Assembly: GCF_001709345.1 (NCBI RefSeq)
Contig: NZ_MDTQ01000001.1
Coordinates: forward strand, 3,913,422 to 3,977,421
From: Terasakiispira papahanaumokuakeensis
Lineage (GTDB): Bacteria > Pseudomonadota > Gammaproteobacteria > Pseudomonadales > Halomonadaceae
DNA: 64,000 bases
Direction: 5' to 3'
Part shown: positions 61,100 through 64,000 of the stretch, piece after piece
Layout: every line of letters starts with the position of its first letter
Numbering within the stretch: position 1 is the stretch's first letter
Translations under genes and position numbers: made by a program
The notes under the pieces: generated by a model
What the model saw: only the letters and a program-made list of their open reading frames with translations
What the model was told of the DNA's origin: nothing
Database searches by the model: none

Positions 61100-61710
61100 T
61101 GGACTACTATTTAGTGTGCGCTGATCGCGCTGAACTGCCCCGGTTAGGCTTGATCTTACCTGAGTTAAAACAGCGTAATTGTTCAGCGGTGATGTCTGAA
61201 GCTCAGCCGGGCGATCAGGTTTGGATTATGGCTCAGCTGCCAAACTGTCTGGATGAAGTGCGTGCATTAAGCCGCCAACAGTTCAAGGTTGTTGTGCTGA
61301 CATTATCTGTTGCGGTTGAAGAGGCCTTGATGTTTCTTGAGGCGGGGGCCAGTGGTTATGTCAATGCTTTAGCGCCTGTTCCCCTTCTCCAGCGTGTCGC
61401 TTTGGTGATTGAAAGTGGTGGCCTCTGGCTGCCAGAGGCTTTGCTGAGCCGTGTTGTTCACGGCGCCTATCAGGCTCTCACGCAGCATGATGAGCAGGAG
61501 CAAGATATCTGGCAATGTTTGACTGCGCGTGAGCAGGCGGTTGCACAGGCTGTCGTTGAAGGTAAAAGTAATAAGTTGATCGCACGTGAACTGGGCATTA
61601 CGGAACGCACCGTTAAGGCCCACTTGGGCTCGGCCTTTCGTAAGCTGGAGGTGAGTGACCGCTTGCAACTGGTATTAAAGTTAACGGGCAAGATGCACGC
61701 CACACCATAA
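61099..61710 (+). CDS. LuxR-type regulator with phospho-acceptor-less receiver-like domain
   Basis: 203 residues. The C-terminal HTH is clear: 'LTAREQAVAQAVVEGKSNKLIARELGITERTVKAHLGSAFRKLEV'. The N-terminal 120 residues look like a receiver domain ('YYLVCADRAELPRLGLIL', 'VVVLTLSVAVEEALMFLEAGASGYV'), but the strand that should end in the phosphorylated Asp reads 'DQVWIMAQLP' with Ala45, and the conserved Lys is missing after 'GASGYV'. It probably works without phosphorylation, for example by ligand or protein binding. The ATG overlaps the lapC stop (TAATG), so it is made with the export machinery. The adhesin gene 472 bp downstream is the likely target (inference). Confidence 0.83.
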   Translation: MDYYLVCADRAELPRLGLILPELKQRNCSAVMSEAQPGDQVWIMAQLPNCLDEVRALSRQQFKVVVLTLSVAVEEALMFLEAGASGYVNALAPVPLLQRVALVIESGGLWLPEALLSRVVHGAYQALTQHDEQEQDIWQCLTAREQAVAQAVVEGKSNKLIARELGITERTVKAHLGSAFRKLEVSDRLQLVLKLTGKMHATP

Positions 61711-62182
61711 TGAGATGCCGCCATTTGGCCGTGTTGCAGAGCGTGAGTCTCAGTCACGTGTATTGAGTGTCAGTTCAATTGAGCACGATCGAGCTGACCA
61801 TGAACATTGACCGAGTCGCCGATGAAATGAATGCCTACTCGGGATTCAGGTTGCTCGGTTGCTTGACTGACATTGGTCTTTGAGTTGTTTTGTCCTTTCT
61901 GCGTTCTACGATTTCATCGTTGAACGTCTGCAAGTGATGTTGCCTTATATCAACCTTTTGGGTTCGACCCTGTCCTTCGGTCCAATACCTTGTCGTATGG
62001 GCTTCGCCTACATTAACCCTATCTTAGTCTCATTGTGATGCGATCATGCTTTGTTTTATCGATCGCGTGATCGCAATACGGTTTATCTAGGGTGTGAGTT
62101 CTCACGTTTTTGTCTAGAGATTGAGGTGCTGAGGCACCGTCCTATTACTCACATCATCATTATATTTAAAGGACTCTCGACC
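61711..62182. other. Leader/promoter region of the giant adhesin gene
   Basis: 472 bp with no credible gene. It includes AT-rich patches and a GATCGATCGCGTGATCGC cluster near 62057-62077 with inverted GATCGC/GCGATC elements. AAAGGA at 62167-62172 is the ribosome binding site for the ATG at 62183. The length suggests complex control of the adhesin. Confidence 0.5.
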
Positions 62183-64000
62183 ATGAGCATCACCATTACA
62201 CGTATTGAAGGACAAGCCTGGGTTCGTGACGCATCGGGTCAGATGCGTGAGCTAAAAGTGGGTGATGAAATTAAGCCCGGTGACACACTGGTGACGGCTC
62301 AAGGGAGTCAGGTGGGTGTCGATTTAGGTGACGGCTTGCCCGCGACATTATTAGCTGGGCCGGTTGAAATTCCGATTACCGCCGATATGAATGTCAGCGA
62401 TTTGCTCACTGACGGTAATAGTGCTGCTGACAGCCTCGCTGATGCCAGCGGTGTCCAAAATGTGGAAGCCTTGCTCGGTCAGGTTGATGACTCGGCTTTT
62501 ACCGCTCAGCCTAACGACGTCAATACATTAATTAATGCATTGAATGAAGGGAATGGAGACCTGCTCGACAACTTGGAAGCGACCGCTGCGGGGACTGGTG
62601 GCGCTGGCGCTGAAGGTGCTGGCCATAGCTTTGTTCAGTTGGCGAGGATTACAGAATCTGTCGGCGGCGTTCCCTTGCTACAGACTCAGAATTTTACGCT
62701 TGCCGATTCAGATGCCGCTTTTGCTAATGCCACAACGGATGAGTCTCTATCGCAAGCGGCGGATACGCCTGCTGACCAAGATCCTGGGGATGGTGATACA
62801 GGCGGAGATACCGGTGGGGATACTGGGGGAGATGGTACAGATAACCCTGGGCCTACAGCCACATTGGGTGTTGATGGCATCCTGAGTGGTACCTCTTTGA
62901 ATGTCACCGGAACCTCCACCAATATCAGTGCGGGTACTGTCGTGACCTTGACGATCACCTCCGAGGCCGGCGGTACACCGGTGACCGCTCAGGTGTCGAT
63001 TGGTGATGATGGCAGCTATTCTGCCGATGGGTTGGATGTCAGTGGTCTGGAAGATGGCGTGATTACGATCACGGCTGATACCACTGATGATACCGGTAAC
63101 CCACTTCAGGCGACTGATCAGGAAACACTGGATACGGCCCCGGGTAACCTGACCGTTGATGGCAGCTTGAATGATAGTGTGCTGGATATTACTGGAACGA
63201 GCGAAGACGTGCCCGCGGGACGTACGGTTAACCTGACCATTACGGATGATGACGGTAACAATGTGACCGCTTCAGCGGTGGTTAACGCGGATGGCACTTA
63301 TACCGTCACAGGTATCGATGTGACTGGCTTATCCGATGGCACTTTGACTATTGTCGCCACCACGACCGATGACCAAGGGACGCCTTTGTCCGCCAGTGAC
63401 GCCTTGTCATTGAATTTGGATGGCGCTTTAACCGTTTCAGGCCAGCTTGACGGGGCTGGTGATAGCACATTAGACATTACAGGCAGCTCTGAGGATGTCC
63501 CTGCGGGTAGCATTGTCACTATCTCCATTACTTCTAGTAATGGCGGCACGCCGGTCACCGTAACGGCAACGGTAGATGCGTCTGGAAACTACAGCCTGAA
63601 TAATGTTGATGTGTCGGGCCTGAATGATGGCACATTGAATATCACGGCAACGGCCCGCGACGGTCAAGGCAACCCCCTCAGCGCCAGTGATAATGCCGTA
63701 CTGGATCTGAATGGCGGGATCAGTGTTACGGCTGCATTGGATGGCGCCGGGGATGATACCCTGGATATTACCGGCAGAACCAATGATGTGCCGGAAGGCT
63801 CGACTGTCAGTCTCACGATTACTGATCAGAATGATCAAGTGGTTAATACTTCTGCTGTGGTTCAGTCTGATGGCACTTATAGTGTTAGCGACGTCGATGT
63901 CAGTGGTCTGACCGATGGCACCTTAACCATTACGGCAACTGCCACGGAAGCACAGGGTCGACAGGTTTCTGCAACGGATACTGCTGATCTGGATGCCACC
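62183..64000 (+). CDS. lapA: LapA/BapA-type giant repeat adhesin, 5' part (continues beyond the window)
   Basis: 606 codons are visible, open at the window end. Residues 1-130 form the periplasmic retention module ('ITRIEGQAWVRDASGQMRELKVGDEIKPGDTLVTAQG', 'GVDLGDG', 'LLAGPVEIP'). 'LEATAAGTGG' contains TAAG at 134-137, the type of site cut by the LapG protease between the two alanines in Pseudomonas LapA. A Gly/Asp/Thr-rich linker (about 195-220) is followed by Ig-like repeats of 95-97 residues, starting near residues 239, 334, 430 and 527 and each ending in 'DVSGL.DGTLTITA'-type sequence. It should be exported by LapB/LapC/TolC and held on the surface to promote biofilm. LapD and LapG genes are not in the window. 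Confidence 0.92.
   Translation, partial: MSITITRIEGQAWVRDASGQMRELKVGDEIKPGDTLVTAQGSQVGVDLGDGLPATLLAGPVEIPITADMNVSDLLTDGNSAADSLADASGVQNVEALLGQVDDSAFTAQPNDVNTLINALNEGNGDLLDNLEATAAGTGGAGAEGAGHSFVQLARITESVGGVPLLQTQNFTLADSDAAFANATTDESLSQAADTPADQDPGDGDTGGDTGGDTGGDGTDNPGPTATLGVDGILSGTSLNVTGTSTNISAGTVVTLTITSEAGGTPVTAQVSIGDDGSYSADGLDVSGLEDGVITITADTTDDTGNPLQATDQETLDTAPGNLTVDGSLNDSVLDITGTSEDVPAGRTVNLTITDDDGNNVTASAVVNADGTYTVTGIDVTGLSDGTLTIVATTTDDQGTPLSASDALSLNLDGALTVSGQLDGAGDSTLDITGSSEDVPAGSIVTISITSSNGGTPVTVTATVDASGNYSLNNVDVSGLNDGTLNITATARDGQGNPLSASDNAVLDLNGGISVTAALDGAGDDTLDITGRTNDVPEGSTVSLTITDQNDQVVNTSAVVQSDGTYSVSDVDVSGLTDGTLTITATATEAQGRQVSATDTADLDAT
62897..64000 (+). repeat. Tandem coding repeats of about 288 bp in the adhesin
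   Basis: Units begin at about 62897, 63182, 63470 and 63761 (95-97 codons apart), each opening with 'LDITGTS'-like sequence and containing 'DVPAG', 'DGTYTV' and 'GLSDGTLTI'. Copies are diverged at the DNA level. The array continues past the window. Confidence 0.88.

Noticed and set aside
61800..61886. Short frame of about 28 codons in the adhesin leader
   Set aside because: Too short and without conserved features or a good ribosome binding site.

Overview
The window reads as chromosomal DNA of a gammaproteobacterium with moderate GC. The housekeeping genes (metK, tkt, epd, pgk, class II fba) and a LapA-type adhesin secretion locus fit an Oceanospirillales/Halomonas- or Pseudomonas-like host. 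No rRNA, tRNA, phage, transposase or CRISPR array was recognised, so the lineage is inferred from gene content only.

Layout. 0.2-11.1 kb: an XRE regulator, a sodium:solute symporter with a small membrane partner, and what looks like a complete trans-4-hydroxy-L-proline degradation regulon (epimerase, DapA-type deaminase, ketoglutarate semialdehyde dehydrogenase, GntR regulator, FAD D-amino-acid dehydrogenase, NhaC antiporter). A 17-bp motif occurs in opposite orientations in front of the epimerase and dehydrogenase genes, and a related palindrome lies in front of the GntR gene. 11.4-15.2 kb: unrelated single genes (YbaK-type deacylase, SolA-like oxidase, TerB-like, NIPSNAP and an AT-rich DUF2971-like gene). 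15.2-18.8 kb, minus strand: epd-pgk-fba. 19.1-51.1 kb: a siderophore and iron island. 51.2-54.9 kb: tkt (minus) divergent from metK (plus). 55.4-64 kb: TolC-OmpA fusion, LapB/LapC-type type I secretion genes, a LuxR-type regulator and the first 606 codons of a giant repeat adhesin that runs off the window.

The island combines a receptor-PepSY-binding protein-permease-ATPase import operon (minus), a PchR-like AraC regulator, and the plus-strand operon pchD-E-F-K-C-B-A. PchA and PchB make salicylate, PchD activates it, and PchE and PchF condense it with two cysteines. PchK should reduce the intermediate and PchC edits misloaded carriers. PchE has no embedded epimerase-like insertion, and the reductase is saccharopine-dehydrogenase-like rather than PchG-like. 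With the gene order, this predicts enantio-pyochelin or a close relative. Fur boxes lie before pchR, pchD and the second receptor. The island also carries a beta-alanine-type catabolic block (LysR, mmsA, aminotransferase, GntR) and a second TonB receptor with a paralogous binding protein.

Most notable: (1) the island separates tkt from epd-pgk-fba, genes that sit close together in the same order in pseudomonads; (2) pchF is interrupted by one in-frame TGA exactly between its cyclization and adenylation domains; (3) short tandem duplications of about 15-21 bp recur at or near gene ends; (4) the adhesin operon has a regulator whose receiver-like domain lacks the phospho-acceptor Asp, a TolC-OmpA fusion, and an adhesin with a TAAG motif of the kind cut by LapG.
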